Shown in pieces: positions 35,524 to 44,914 of a stretch of DNA of 64,000 nt. Position 1 is the stretch's first letter. Every line of letters begins with the position of its first letter. Location of the stretch: positions 1 to 64,000 of the forward strand of contig NZ_AYMR01000004.1 in assembly GCF_000633535.1 (NCBI RefSeq). Reading direction: 5' to 3'. A program made the translations under genes and the position numbers. Source of the stretch: Leifsonia aquatica H1aii (GTDB taxonomy: Bacteria; Actinomycetota; Actinomycetes; Actinomycetales; Microbacteriaceae). The notes under the pieces are model-generated. The model did no database searches. It was given only the letters and a program-made list of their open reading frames with translations, and had not been told where the DNA came from.

Positions 35524-38112
35524 TCAGGCCTTCGGTCGGGTCGCGATGTTCACCAGGCGCGGAGCACGCACGATCACGTTCACCACCTCGCGATCACCGA
35601 CCGACCGCACGACGGCCTCGGAGGCGCGCGCCAGGGCCTCGAGCTCGTCGCCGGAGATCTTCGGCGAGACATCGACGCGGTCGCGCACCTTGCCGTCCAC
35701 CTGCACGACGGCGGTCACCGACTCCTCGATCAGGAGCGTCGGGTCGGCCTTGCGCCACTGGGCCAACGCCACGGAGGCCTCGTAGCCGAGGATCTCCCAC
35801 ATGTCCTCCGCCGTGTAGGGCGCGAACAGGTTGAGGGCCATCGCGGTGACCTCGGCGGCTTCGCGCACCGCCGCGTCGGCCGGGCCGGCGCCGGTGTCGA
35901 TCGCCTTGCGCGTGGCGTTCACCAGCTCCATCAGGCGGGCGACGACGACGTTGAACTTGAACGCCTCGATCAGCCCGGGGGCATCGGCGAGGAAGCGGTG
36001 GGTCACCCGGCGCAGCGCCGGATCGCCGTTCTTCCAGACCACGTCCGGCGCGCTCGTGACGTCGTGCGCCACCCGCCAGGCGCGCGCGAGGAACTTCGCG
36101 CTGCCCGACGGCGACACGTCCGCCCAGTCGATGTCGTCCTCCGGGGGGCCGGCGAACGCCATGGTCAGGCGCACGGCGTCGACGCCGTGCTCGTCGAGCT
36201 GCTCGGACAGCTTCACGATGTTGCCGCGCGACTTCGACATCGCGGAGCCCTCCATCAGCACCATGCCCTGGTTCAGCAGCGCCGTGAACGGCTCCGTGAA
36301 GCTGATCGAGCCCATGTCGAACAGGACCTTCGTGATGAACCGGGAGTACAGCAGGTGCAGGATGGCGTGGGTCACGCCGCCGACGTACTGATCGACGGGC
36401 GCCCACTTCTCGGCCTCGCGCGGGTCGAACGCCTGGGTGTCGTCCTTCGGGTTCAGGAACCGCAGGAAGTACCAGGAGCTGTCGACGAACGTGTCCATGG
36501 TGTCGGCGTCGCGCTTCGCCGGGCCGCCACAGGTCGGGCATGCCACATTGACCCAGTCCTCGGCCGCGCCCAGCGGGCTGGTCCCCTTCGGCTTCAGGTC
36601 GAGACCCTCCGCCGGCGGCAGCAGCACGGGCAGCTCCGACTCGGGGACGGGCACCTCGCCGCACTTGTCGCAGTGGATGATCGGGATGGGAGTGCCCCAG
36701 TAGCGCTGACGCGAGATCAGCCAGTCGCGCAGACGGAAGTTCTTCGCCCTCTCGCCCAGACCGGAGCCCTGCAGGGCCTCCGTCACGCGACGGATCGCGT
36801 TGGACTTGCTCAGGCCGTCGAACGGACCCGAGTTGATCAGGCGGCCCTCGCCGGTCAGGGCGACGCCCGTCTCCGACGGGTTCTCCAGCGGGGCGTCCTC
36901 GGGCATCGACGGTTCGCCCGTCTCCGGATCGACGGGGATCACGGGGATGACGCCGGTGACCGGCTGATTGGTGTCGACGACCACCCGCACCGGCAGGTCG
37001 AAGGCGCGCGCGAAGTCCAGGTCGCGCTGGTCGTGCGCGGGCACGGCCATGATCGCACCGTGACCGTAGTCGCTCAGCACGTAGTCGGCCGCCCAGATCG
37101 GGATGCGCTCGCCGGTCAGCGGGTTGATCGCGTGCCGCTCCAGGAACACGCCGGTCTTCTCGCGTTCCGTGCTCAGCCGGTCCATCTCGGTCGTGCCGCG
37201 GACGGCGGCCAGGTACTCGTCGAACCGCTCGCGGACCTCCGGTCGCGCATCCTCCACCAGCTCGGCCGCCAGGTCGGAGTCCGGGGCGACGACCATGAAC
37301 GTCACGCCGTAGAGCGTGTCCGGCCGCGTCGTGTAGACCGTCACGGCCTCGTCGCGGCCCTCGATCGCGAACTGCACGTCGGCTCCGGTGGAGCGGCCGA
37401 TCCAGTTGCGCTGCATGCTCAGGACCTTGGACGGCCAGGCGCCCTCCAGCTGCTTCAGGTCGTCCAGCAGGCGATCCGCGTAATCGGTGATGCGGAAGTA
37501 CCACTGGGTCAGCTTCTTCTTGGTGACCAGGTTGTCGCAGCGCTCGCAGCGTCCGTTGACGACCTGCTCGTTCGCCAGCACGGTCTGGTCGAAGGGACAC
37601 CAGTTGACCTGGCTGGCCTTGCGGTAGGCCAGGCCCTTCTCGTACAGCTTCAGGAACAGCCACTGGTTCCAGCGGTAGTAGTCCGGGTCGCAGGTCTGGA
37701 TGACGCGGTCCCAGTCGAAGCTGGGCGCGTAGCGGCGCATGCTGGCCTTCTGCTGCGCGATGTTGTCGTACGTCCAGTCGCGCGGATCCAGGTTGCGCTT
37801 GATGGCGGCCCCCTCGGCGGGCAGGCCGAACGCGTCCCACCCGATCGGGTGCAGCACGTTGAAGCCCTGCTGACGCCAGTACCGGGCGATCACGTCGCCC
37901 AGCGCGTACGCCTCGGCGTGACCCATGTGCAGGTCGCCCGACGGGTACGGGAACATGTCGAGCACGTACTTCCGCGGCCGCTTGTCGTCCGGGTCCGCCG
38001 TCGCGAACGGCTTCAGCTCGTCCCAGACGGGAAGCCACTTGTTCTGGATGGCGGCGAAGTCGTACTGCGCGCCCTCCACGGGCGTGCTCCCTGAATCGTG
38101 CTCGTGTGCCAC
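35524..38112 (-). CDS. leuS: Leucyl-tRNA synthetase
   Basis: This is an 862-residue class I aminoacyl-tRNA synthetase that charges tRNA-Leu. The HIGH-type motif is DLHMGH; the KMSKS-type motif is AMSKS in [15 protein letters not shown]1 editing domain lies at about 235-430 ([19 protein letters not shown]). Cysteine pairs CPFD...CERC and CPTC suggest zinc-binding inserts. It ends with a C-terminal anticodon/tRNA-binding domain. The GTG at 38112 has AGGAG 5 nt upstream; an upstream in-frame extension is not supported. The 161-bp leader region upstream contains two palindromes (see 38113-38273). Confidence 0.97.
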   Translation of the reverse strand: MAHEHDSGSTPVEGAQYDFAAIQNKWLPVWDELKPFATADPDDKRPRKYVLDMFPYPSGDLHMGHAEAYALGDVIARYWRQQGFNVLHPIGWDAFGLPAEGAAIKRNLDPRDWTYDNIAQQKASMRRYAPSFDWDRVIQTCDPDYYRWNQWLFLKLYEKGLAYRKASQVNWCPFDQTVLANEQVVNGRCERCDNLVTKKKLTQWYFRITDYADRLLDDLKQLEGAWPSKVLSMQRNWIGRSTGADVQFAIEGRDEAVTVYTTRPDTLYGVTFMVVAPDSDLAAELVEDARPEVRERFDEYLAAVRGTTEMDRLSTEREKTGVFLERHAINPLTGERIPIWAADYVLSDYGHGAIMAVPAHDQRDLDFARAFDLPVRVVVDTNQPVTGVIPVIPVDPETGEPSMPEDAPLENPSETGVALTGEGRLINSGPFDGLSKSNAIRRVTEALQGSGLGERAKNFRLRDWLISRQRYWGTPIPIIHCDKCGEVPVPESELPVLLPPAEGLDLKPKGTSPLGAAEDWVNVACPTCGGPAKRDADTMDTFVDSSWYFLRFLNPKDDTQAFDPREAEKWAPVDQYVGGVTHAILHLLYSRFITKVLFDMGSISFTEPFTALLNQGMVLMEGSAMSKSRGNIVKLSEQLDEHGVDAVRLTMAFAGPPEDDIDWADVSPSGSAKFLARAWRVAHDVTSAPDVVWKNGDPALRRVTHRFLADAPGLIEAFKFNVVVARLMELVNATRKAIDTGAGPADAAVREAAEVTAMALNLFAPYTAEDMWEILGYEASVALAQWRKADPTLLIEESVTAVVQVDGKVRDRVDVSPKISGDELEALARASEAVVRSVGDREVVNVIVRAPRLVNIATRPKA

Positions 38113-38273
38113 GGGACTCCTGTTTTTCTCGCTAGCGCTGTGTGTGCCGCCGTCTCGACCGCACCGTGACGACGATCGTCGGGCGGGGTGGGCGGCGAAG
38201 CAGACGCCGGGCACGCAGCCCGGGACTCCAGACTACTAAACGTCGGAGGCGTCCAGTCCGTTCCCAGCGCACG
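38113..38273 (-). other. Gap between pabB end and leuS start (leuS leader region)
   Basis: This is 161 bp without a gene. It contains the perfect 12-bp palindrome CGACGATCGTCG (38170-38181) and a hairpin CCGGGC-ACGCA-GCCCGG (38207-38223) that may terminate pabB or structure the leuS leader. No T-box signature (TGGnACCGCG) is visible. A -10-like TAGTCT on the minus strand near 38230 could be the leuS promoter, but no matching -35 is seen. Confidence 0.4.
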
Positions 38274-39749
38274 TCAAGCCGGCGCGGACCCGTCCACACG
38301 GGCGGTCAGACCGGCCGCCCGCAGCAGCGCCGCCGCCTTCACCCGCACCTCCTCGAGCTCCTCGACCGGGATGGAGAGTGCGGTGATGCCGCCGCCGGCC
38401 CCGACCTGGACCGCACCGGCACGGAAGCGGAGGCTGCGGATGACCATGGCGAGGTCCGCCGACCCGTCGGCACCGAGGATCCCGAAGCAGCCCGCATACA
38501 CCCCGCGCGGCCCCTGCTCGAGCCGGGAGAGGATCCCCATCGCACTGAGCTTCGGGGCGCCGGTCATCGATCCGGCGGGGAAGCAGGCGGCGACCGCGTC
38601 GATCGCACCGGATCCGTCGGCCAGCCTCCCCTCCACCGTGCTGACCAGCTGGTGCACCTGGGCGTAGCTCTCGACGGCGAGCAGATGCCGGACCTCCACG
38701 GAGCCCAGCTCGCAGACCCGGGCGAGGTCGTTGCGCATCAGGTCGACGATCATCACGTTCTCGGCCTGCTCCTTCTCACTCGCCTCCAGCTGGGCACGCA
38801 GCGCCAGGTCCGCGGCGACCGTGGCGCCTCGCGGCCGGGTGCCCTTGATCGGCTTGGTGCGCACACGCCCGTCGGACGTCACCTGCAGGAACTGCTCAGG
38901 GGACGAGCTGACCAGCGCCTCGCCGGCGATCCGCAGGAAACCGGCGTGGTGGGCCGGACTGCTCGCGCGGAGCCGGAGGTGCACGGCCAGCGGGTCCGCC
39001 GCCGTCCGACCGGTGGCGAGGTTGGTCAGGCACAATTGGTAAGCATCGCCGGCCCGGATCGCGTCGAGGCATTCACCGATGAGGCGCAGGTAGTCGTCGT
39101 CGTCGTGCCGCCAGCGCACCTCCGCCGGGGCGACGGGATGCGCCTCCCGATACGCCTGCGCTGCACCCTTGCATCCGGCGAGGGCGGCACGCGCGGCCTC
39201 CGGCCAGTCCGGGTCGGCTCCCGGCGCCGCAGCGATGTGGACCCGGCGGCGCGCGTGGTCGAAGACGACGACGCGGTCCAGCAGCACCAGCGCGGAGTCG
39301 GCGCCGTCGCCGGAGGTGTGCGGGGCGCCCAGCCGTCGCGCACCGCTCTCGTAGCCGAGCCAGCCCGCCCAGCCGAACGGCGTCGCCGCCTGCTCGCCCT
39401 GCTCACCGCCCGGAGTGTCCGCGGCCTGGCCGCCGTCCGCCGCCCCTCCGCCGTCCGCCGCCCCTCCGCCGTCTGCCGCGACCACGGCGGCGAGTTCGCC
39501 GCGCAGCGCATCGATCGCGTCGCCCGCATGCACGACCCCGTCGATCTCGACCGTGCCGTGCGCGGCGGACGCGGTGATGGTGCGCCGTCCCGTGCCGATG
39601 ATGCTGCGACCGTCGACGGCGTCGGGGCCGCTGTCGAGCCAGACGGCGTCGGCCGCGCCCGCCGGAGAGGCGTCGCCGAACAGGGCGACGAAGGCGTCCG
39701 CCGGATCGACCCAGTCGTCGAGCGGCAGCGTGCGGAGCGTGAGGACCAC
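38274..39749 (-). CDS. pabB: Aminodeoxychorismate synthase component I (PabB-type chorismate-binding enzyme)
   Basis: This is a 491-residue chorismate-binding enzyme. It converts chorismate to 4-amino-4-deoxychorismate for folate synthesis. The C-terminal catalytic domain (about 235-480) shows KPIKGTRPRG, SEKEQAENVMIVDLMRNDLARV and CFPAGSMTGAPKLSAMGI. The PIKGT form is typical of PabB rather than anthranilate synthase TrpE (usually PIAGT). An N-terminal Gly/Ala/Asp repeat (ADGGGA units, about 91-110) is a low-complexity insert. The start is GTG at 39749 with TAGGCT ending 6 nt upstream. It is divergent from a pabC-like gene, which supports the folate assignment. Confidence 0.88.
   Translation of the reverse strand: MVLTLRTLPLDDWVDPADAFVALFGDASPAGAADAVWLDSGPDAVDGRSIIGTGRRTITASAAHGTVEIDGVVHAGDAIDALRGELAAVVAADGGGAADGGGAADGGQAADTPGGEQGEQAATPFGWAGWLGYESGARRLGAPHTSGDGADSALVLLDRVVVFDHARRRVHIAAAPGADPDWPEAARAALAGCKGAAQAYREAHPVAPAEVRWRHDDDDYLRLIGECLDAIRAGDAYQLCLTNLATGRTAADPLAVHLRLRASSPAHHAGFLRIAGEALVSSSPEQFLQVTSDGRVRTKPIKGTRPRGATVAADLALRAQLEASEKEQAENVMIVDLMRNDLARVCELGSVEVRHLLAVESYAQVHQLVSTVEGRLADGSGAIDAVAACFPAGSMTGAPKLSAMGILSRLEQGPRGVYAGCFGILGADGSADLAMVIRSLRFRAGAVQVGAGGGITALSIPVEELEEVRVKAAALLRAAGLTARVDGSAPA
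39431..39480 (+). repeat. 18-bp tandem repeat inside pabB
   Basis: CGCCGTCCGCCGCCCCTC occurs twice exactly (39431-39448, 39449-39466), followed by a partial third copy with one change. It encodes a six-residue ADGGGA unit in the PabB N-terminal region; the period is a multiple of three. Confidence 0.85.
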
Positions 39750-39754
39750 TGGGC

Positions 39755-39761
39755 TAGCCTA
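39755..39761. promoter_or_regulatory. Overlapping divergent -10 elements of pabB and pabC
   Basis: In the 17-bp gap between the two start codons, TAGCCT (plus, 39755-39760) ends 6 nt before the pabC-like ATG and TAGGCT (minus, 39761-39756) ends 6 nt before the pabB GTG. The two hexamers share five base pairs. Both fit the leaderless spacing seen elsewhere in the window. Confidence 0.65.
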
Positions 39762-39766
39762 GGCGA

Positions 39767-40561
39767 ATGGACGCGAGCAGCACCCTTTTCGACTGGGCGG
39801 GCGGCGAGCTCGTCGCCCGGGACTCCTGCGAGGTCGCCGAGACCGAGCTGCTCGTCGCGGACTCCTTCCTCGTCGCCGACGGCAGCGCTCTCGCCCTCGG
39901 TCTGCACGGCTCCCGGTTCCAGGACTCCGGGCGTCTGCAGGGGCACCCCGACCGAGCGGAGCTGCAGCGGTTCTGGGAGGCGGGCGTCCGCGCGCTGCCG
40001 CGCACCGGTGCCTGGTTCCCGCGGTTCGAGCTGGTGCGCACCGGTGACGCGCTGCGGTTGCGTTTCCGGTTGCGCACAGCGCCGGCGCTGACGAACGAGC
40101 TGGTCGTCGCCACGGCGGCCTCCGACCCGCGACGGACTCCCGACATCAAAGGGCCCGACATCGACCGGCTGTCGGTGCTGCGCCAGCGCGCACAGGCGGC
40201 CGGCGCCCAGGAGGCGATCCTGCTCGACGGGGGATTCGTGGCCGACGGTGCGACCACCGCCCTGCTCTGGTGGCGCGGCGACACGCTCTACACGCCCCCG
40301 CTGTCCCTGCCCCGGGTGGACAGCGTCGCCGCGCGCACCGTCCGCGGCATCGCCGCCGCCCTGCGGGTGCCGGTCGACGAGGAGGAGGCGCGCCCCGCGC
40401 AGCTGGACGGCGTGACGCTCTGGGCCGTCAACGCCCTGCACGGCATCCGGGCCGTGACGGCCTGGGTGGACGGCCCCGGGCTGTCGCAGGATCCGGCACG
40501 CACGGACGCGTGGCGTGCCCGCTTCGCGATGCTGTCCCGTCCGCTGCCGCCCGCAGCCTGA
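39767..40561 (+). CDS. pabC: Class IV aminotransferase, aminodeoxychorismate lyase-like
   Basis: This is a 264-residue fold type IV PLP enzyme. The likely PLP lysine is in PDIKGPDIDRLSVLRQRAQ (about residue 126). GAQEAILLDGGFVADGATTALLWW is the equivalent of the family's GxxEALLLDxxGxVxEGxxxN segment, with Asp in place of the usual Glu. Divergent placement against pabB makes aminodeoxychorismate lyase (4-aminobenzoate formation) the best guess; D-amino acid or branched-chain aminotransferase activity cannot be excluded by sequence alone. The start ATG at 39767 is probably leaderless. It converges on cydC, 6 bp away. Confidence 0.8.
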   Translation: MDASSTLFDWAGGELVARDSCEVAETELLVADSFLVADGSALALGLHGSRFQDSGRLQGHPDRAELQRFWEAGVRALPRTGAWFPRFELVRTGDALRLRFRLRTAPALTNELVVATAASDPRRTPDIKGPDIDRLSVLRQRAQAAGAQEAILLDGGFVADGATTALLWWRGDTLYTPPLSLPRVDSVAARTVRGIAAALRVPVDEEEARPAQLDGVTLWAVNALHGIRAVTAWVDGPGLSQDPARTDAWRARFAMLSRPLPPAA

Positions 40562-40567
40562 CCGCCG

Positions 40568-42241
40568 CTACGCCGCCGTGAGCCGGCCGTCCTCGAGGGC
40601 CACGCTCCGCGTGATCAGGTCCCGCGGGACGTCGGTGTGCGAGATGAGCAGCACCGTGCGACCGTCCTCGGCGGCGGTGCGCAGGATGTCGCGGACGACA
40701 CGGTCGGCGGCGGTGACGTCCACGTTCGCGGTCGGCTCGTCGACGACCAGGACCGGGAAGTCGGCGAGCAGCGCGCGCGCCAGCGCGATCCGCTGGGCCT
40801 GTCCTCCCGACACGAGAGCGCCGTGTTCGCCGACGCTCGTCGCGAGACCGTCGCGCGCGTCGGCCCACTCGGCCAGCCCGACGCGCTCCAGCACGGCGCG
40901 CAGCTCGTCGTCGGTGGCCGTCTCGCGGGCGAACAGCAGGTTCTGCCGCAGGTCGGCGTCGAAGAGGTACGGCTGCTGTTCGCACAGCCCGACCACTCGG
41001 CGCACGTCGTCCTGACGCGCGCTCCTCGTCTCGACGCCGTCGAGCGCGTAGCTGCCCTCGTGCTCGAGGAACCGGACGAGCACGTGGGCGAGGGCGGTCT
41101 TGCCCGCGCCGGTCGGGCCGGTGAGGAGCACGCGCTCCCCCGGCTCCAGCGTGAGGTCGATGTCGCGCAGCACGGGCGCCTCGACACCCGGCCAATGCGC
41201 GGACACCCCCGCCAACCGCACGGCCGGCACGCCGTCGACCGCGAGCGGCGCGGCGTCGACGCCGTCGATCGGGACGCCGGCCGGGATCGTCGCCGGAGCC
41301 GTGTCGGCGATGCGCTGGGCACTCGCCGCGACCTGACGCCAGGCACCGAGCGCGAGCGGAACCATCCCGAAGACCTCGAACACCGCCATCGGCAGCAGCG
41401 CGACCACGGCGAGCACCGGGCCCGGGATCCGTCCCGCGTCGAGGGCGGGGATGCCGCCCACCAGGCCGAGAATCGTCGCGCCACCGGCCAGCAGGGACAC
41501 CGCTCCGGCCGTCAGTCCGAGGCCGGCCGCGCGCACGCGGATCGCGCGGGTGAGGCGACCGCTCGCCTCGGAAACGCGCTGCTGCGCCGCCGGGAGCGCT
41601 CCGAAGGCGGTGAGCACGTCCACGTTGCGGACCAGGTCGAGGATGGCGTCCGTCAGCTCGGCGCGCAACGGAGCGATGCGGCGTTCAGCGGCCCCGGACG
41701 CCCACGAGTTCACGAGCGACCCGGCGACGGCGGCGACGAGGAGCATCACCAGCAGCGCGATTCCGGCCTCCGGGAGCAGCACGAAGGCCACCACCACGCT
41801 CGCCACGGCGATCACGCCGGAGGTCACCAGCGGTTGCACGACCCGGAGCGAGTGGTTCTGCAGCTCGTCCACATCGTCGGCGAGCCGCGAGAGCAGATCG
41901 CCGCCGCGCGCGCCACGCAGTCCGTCGGGAGCCAGCGGCACCAGGCGCGCGAACATCGAGGACCGGATCGCCGGCAGCTGGCGGAACGCGGCGTCGTGAC
42001 CGGCAAGCCGTTCCAGGTAGCGGAAGAACGCGCGGCCGAGCGCGAACGCGCGCACGCCGACGACGGCCATCGACAGGAAGAGCACGGGAGGCTGTTCCGC
42101 CGCGTAGGTGATCAGCCACGCCGATGCGCCCAGAAGCGCTACTGCGCACGCCGCGCTGAGCACGCCGAGGGCGACGGCCGCCCAGAGCCGTCGGGCGGGC
42201 GGAAGGGCGAGTCGGAGGATCCGACGGACATCAGCGGACAC
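40568..42241 (-). CDS. cydC: Thiol reductant ABC exporter subunit CydC
   Basis: This is a 557-residue fused membrane/ATPase half-transporter that works with CydD to export glutathione/cysteine-type thiols (in actinobacteria the thiol is unknown) for cytochrome bd assembly. Six N-terminal helices (about 15-290) precede the ATPase domain: Walker A GPTGAGKT, Q-loop CEQQPYLF, signature VSGGQAQRIALARAL, Walker B LVVDEPTANVD, switch ISHTD. The GTG start at 42241 overlaps the cydD stop by 11 nt. It is the last gene of cydABDC. Confidence 0.93.
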   Translation of the reverse strand: MSADVRRILRLALPPARRLWAAVALGVLSAACAVALLGASAWLITYAAEQPPVLFLSMAVVGVRAFALGRAFFRYLERLAGHDAAFRQLPAIRSSMFARLVPLAPDGLRGARGGDLLSRLADDVDELQNHSLRVVQPLVTSGVIAVASVVVAFVLLPEAGIALLVMLLVAAVAGSLVNSWASGAAERRIAPLRAELTDAILDLVRNVDVLTAFGALPAAQQRVSEASGRLTRAIRVRAAGLGLTAGAVSLLAGGATILGLVGGIPALDAGRIPGPVLAVVALLPMAVFEVFGMVPLALGAWRQVAASAQRIADTAPATIPAGVPIDGVDAAPLAVDGVPAVRLAGVSAHWPGVEAPVLRDIDLTLEPGERVLLTGPTGAGKTALAHVLVRFLEHEGSYALDGVETRSARQDDVRRVVGLCEQQPYLFDADLRQNLLFARETATDDELRAVLERVGLAEWADARDGLATSVGEHGALVSGGQAQRIALARALLADFPVLVVDEPTANVDVTAADRVVRDILRTAAEDGRTVLLISHTDVPRDLITRSVALEDGRLTAA

Positions 42242-43877
42242 GGTCGACCGCCTCCACTTCGAAGATCGCGTCGGCCGCAGCGACCACGGCCGCGCGGTGA
42301 CTCACGACGAGGACGGCCGTGCCGTCGGCGGCGATGCGCCGCAGGCTCGCCACCAGAGCGGACTCGGTCGCCGCGTCCAGGGCCGACGTCGGCTCGTCCA
42401 GGATGAGCACCGCGCACTCCCGGGTGCGCAGGCGATAGAGGGCCCGCGCGACGGCGACCCGCTGTGCCTGTCCGCCCGACAGGCCGACTCCCCCCGCGTC
42501 CACCGCGGCATCGGGATCGAGTTCTCCCGCCGCCGCCGCGTGGAGAGCGTCGAGCACCGCCGCTCGCTCGGGATGCGGATCGCCGAGCGCGATGTTCTCT
42601 GCGATCGTCCCCGCGATCAGGCCCGGGCGCTGTCCGGCCCAGGCGATCGCGTCCCGTCGGCCGGCGGCGTCGGCACGGCCACCGGCGACGAGCGTGCCGG
42701 TCGCGTCGGCGAACCCGAGCGCCGCAGCGACGAGGCTGGACTTCCCAGCGCCGCTCGGTGCGCTGAGCACGCCCAGCGTTCCGGGCGCCAGCGTCGCCGA
42801 GAACGGCCCGACCACCGGCCGGCCGTCGTAGCGCACGACGACGTCGTCGAAGACCAGCCCAGGGATCCCCGGCCGCTGGAGCACGGCGGTCCCGGCCGTC
42901 CCTGCTGTCGCCGCACGGGAGCCTTCCGCCGCCTCGATCACGGCGAACGCATTGTCGGCCGCCTCGATGCCCTCCGCCGCGGCGTGGTAGCTGGCGCCGA
43001 CGTTGCGCAGGGGAAGGAATGCCTCGGGGGCCAGCAGGAGCACGAACAGCCCGACCGACAACTCCATGTCGCCGGCGACGAGCCGCAGGCCGATCGTCAC
43101 CGCGACGAGGGCGACGGACAGACTCGCGGCCAGCTCGAGCACGAAACCGGAGAGGAACGACATCCGGAGCACCTTCATGGTGTGCAGCCGGTAGTCGTCG
43201 CTCACCGAGCGGATGCGCCCCTCCTGCCGGTGCTGCCGACCGAAGAGCTTCAGCGTCGACAGGCCGCCGACCACGTCGAGGAAGCCCCGGGACAGCGTCG
43301 AGAGCGCCGTCCACTGCCGCTTCTGGGCCGCCTGGGTCGCCCAGCCGACGAGCACCATGAAGAGCGGGATCAGCGGGAGGGTGAGGACGATGATGATGCC
43401 GCTGGTGAGGTCCTGCCAGCCGATCACCACCACGAGGATCGGCGTGGCGACGGCCGTCGCGATCAGTTGCGGCAGGTACTTGCCGAAGTATCCGTCGAGC
43501 GCATCCATGCCGCGCCCGGCAACCAGGGCCACGTCGGCCGAGCTGCGGGAGGCCGTCCACCCGGGCCCCAGCGTCGCGACCGCGGACATGAGGCGCTCGC
43601 GGAGCTGCCCGACCACGCGCGCGCCACCGCGGGCGGCGACGGCGTCGACCAGCCAGAGCACGGCCCCGCGTCCGATGACGACGAGGACCAGTAGTGCCAC
43701 CAGTCCGCTCAGGGCGGCGAGACCCTCCCCTGCGATGGCGCGGACGATCAGCTGCGTCACGAGCCAGGCGAACGCCAGGCCGGCGGCGGTCTGCACGAGA
43801 GCGAGCAGACCGCCGGCGGCGAGCGTCCCCCGGGTCGCCGAGGCGTACCGGAGCAGGCGGGGATCGAAGGGCTTCAC
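42231..43877 (-). CDS. cydD: Thiol reductant ABC exporter subunit CydD
   Basis: This is a 548-residue half-transporter with six membrane helices (about 20-290; WTASRSSADVALVAGRGMDALDGYFGKYLPQL is CydD-typical) and an ATPase domain with SAPSGAGKSS, WAGQRPGLIAGTIAENIALG, LSGGQAQRVAVARALY, LILDEPTSALD and VSHRAAV. It pairs with CydC and is required for assembly of cytochrome bd. The GTG start is 4 nt after the cydB stop, so it is translated from the same message as cydAB. Confidence 0.93.
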   Translation of the reverse strand: MKPFDPRLLRYASATRGTLAAGGLLALVQTAAGLAFAWLVTQLIVRAIAGEGLAALSGLVALLVLVVIGRGAVLWLVDAVAARGGARVVGQLRERLMSAVATLGPGWTASRSSADVALVAGRGMDALDGYFGKYLPQLIATAVATPILVVVIGWQDLTSGIIIVLTLPLIPLFMVLVGWATQAAQKRQWTALSTLSRGFLDVVGGLSTLKLFGRQHRQEGRIRSVSDDYRLHTMKVLRMSFLSGFVLELAASLSVALVAVTIGLRLVAGDMELSVGLFVLLLAPEAFLPLRNVGASYHAAAEGIEAADNAFAVIEAAEGSRAATAGTAGTAVLQRPGIPGLVFDDVVVRYDGRPVVGPFSATLAPGTLGVLSAPSGAGKSSLVAAALGFADATGTLVAGGRADAAGRRDAIAWAGQRPGLIAGTIAENIALGDPHPERAAVLDALHAAAAGELDPDAAVDAGGVGLSGGQAQRVAVARALYRLRTRECAVLILDEPTSALDAATESALVASLRRIAADGTAVLVVSHRAAVVAAADAIFEVEAVDRVR

Positions 43878-43881
43878 AGGG

Positions 43882-44901
43882 TCAGGCGTTCACAGGCTCT
43901 GGCGCCTGGTCCGGGATGCTCGCCCGGGTGACGCGCTTGCGGAAGACCCAGTAGGTGAAGCCCTGGTAGAGCAGGATCAGCGGCAGGAAGATCGCCGCCA
44001 CCCAGGTCATCACGGTGAGCGTCGCGGTGGTGCTGGAGGCGTTCGCGATCGTGAGGCTGTTCTCCGGGTTCGGGGACGACGGCATCACGTTCGGGAAGAG
44101 CGCGGCGAAGAGCGAGATCACCGCGAACGCGATCGTCGCCGCCATCAGCGCGAACGACCAGCCCTCCGCGCCGCGCAGGTTGGCGACCCACGACGCGATG
44201 AGCGCGACCGCGGCCAGTGCCGCGAGCACCAGGAACGTCACCGAGAAGTGCGCGATGCCGGTCCAGAGCAGGAAGGACGCGGCCACGACGATCGCCGCGG
44301 CCCCCGACTTCACGGCCAGCTTGCGTGCCCGCTCCCGGATGGCGCCGTCCGTCTTGAGGGAGATGAACACGACACCGTGGGTGAAGAACAGCAGCAGGGT
44401 GGTCAGACCACCGAGCAGCCCGTACCCGTTCAGCAGATCGAACAGGGTGCCCGTGTAGTTGTGGCCGGCATCGAGCGCGACGCCCTGCACGATGTTGGCG
44501 AACGCGCAGCCCCAGAGGAACGCCGGCGCGGCGGAACCGAACACGATCATCCCGTCGAACCACTTCTTCCAGCGCGTGCTGTCCCGCTGGTGCCGGTACT
44601 CGAACGACACACCGCGCAGGATCAGGGCGATCAGGATGAGCAGCAGGGCGAGGTAGAACCCGCTGAACAGTGTGGCGTACCACTCCGGGAAGGCCGCGAA
44701 CAGGGCGGCGCCTCCCACGATCACCCAGGTCTCGTTGAGGTCCCAGACCGGGCCGATGGTGTTGATCATGACGCGGCGGTCCACGTCGTCCTTGCCCAGG
44801 AAGGGCAGCGCCATTCCGACGCCGAAGTCGAATCCGTCGAGCACGAAGTAGCCGACGAAGAAGAAGGCGACGATGCCGAACCAGAGAATTGCGAGATCCA
44901 T
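43882..44901 (-). CDS. cydB: Cytochrome bd ubiquinol/menaquinol oxidase subunit II
   Basis: This is a 339-residue membrane subunit with nine or so helices. It begins MDLAILWFGIVAFFFVGYFVLDGFDFGVGM, the conserved CydB opening, and contains RRVMINTIGPVWDLNETWVIVGGAALFAAFP. It forms the oxidase with CydA; in actinobacteria the electron donor is menaquinol. AGGAGGAGA lies upstream of the ATG at 44901. It begins 13 nt after the cydA stop. Confidence 0.97.
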   Translation of the reverse strand: MDLAILWFGIVAFFFVGYFVLDGFDFGVGMALPFLGKDDVDRRVMINTIGPVWDLNETWVIVGGAALFAAFPEWYATLFSGFYLALLLILIALILRGVSFEYRHQRDSTRWKKWFDGMIVFGSAAPAFLWGCAFANIVQGVALDAGHNYTGTLFDLLNGYGLLGGLTTLLLFFTHGVVFISLKTDGAIRERARKLAVKSGAAAIVVAASFLLWTGIAHFSVTFLVLAALAAVALIASWVANLRGAEGWSFALMAATIAFAVISLFAALFPNVMPSSPNPENSLTIANASSTTATLTVMTWVAAIFLPLILLYQGFTYWVFRKRVTRASIPDQAPEPVNA

Positions 44902-44914
44902 TTTCCGTCTCCTC

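Noticed and set aside
35254-38094. Plus-strand open frame of about 946 codons opposite leuS
   Set aside because: The minus strand carries a complete leucyl-tRNA synthetase with all motifs; the antisense frame has no recognisable domain.
38113-38273. T-box riboswitch for leuS
   Set aside because: No TGGnACCGCG T-box core or specifier stem is recognisable; only short palindromes are seen.
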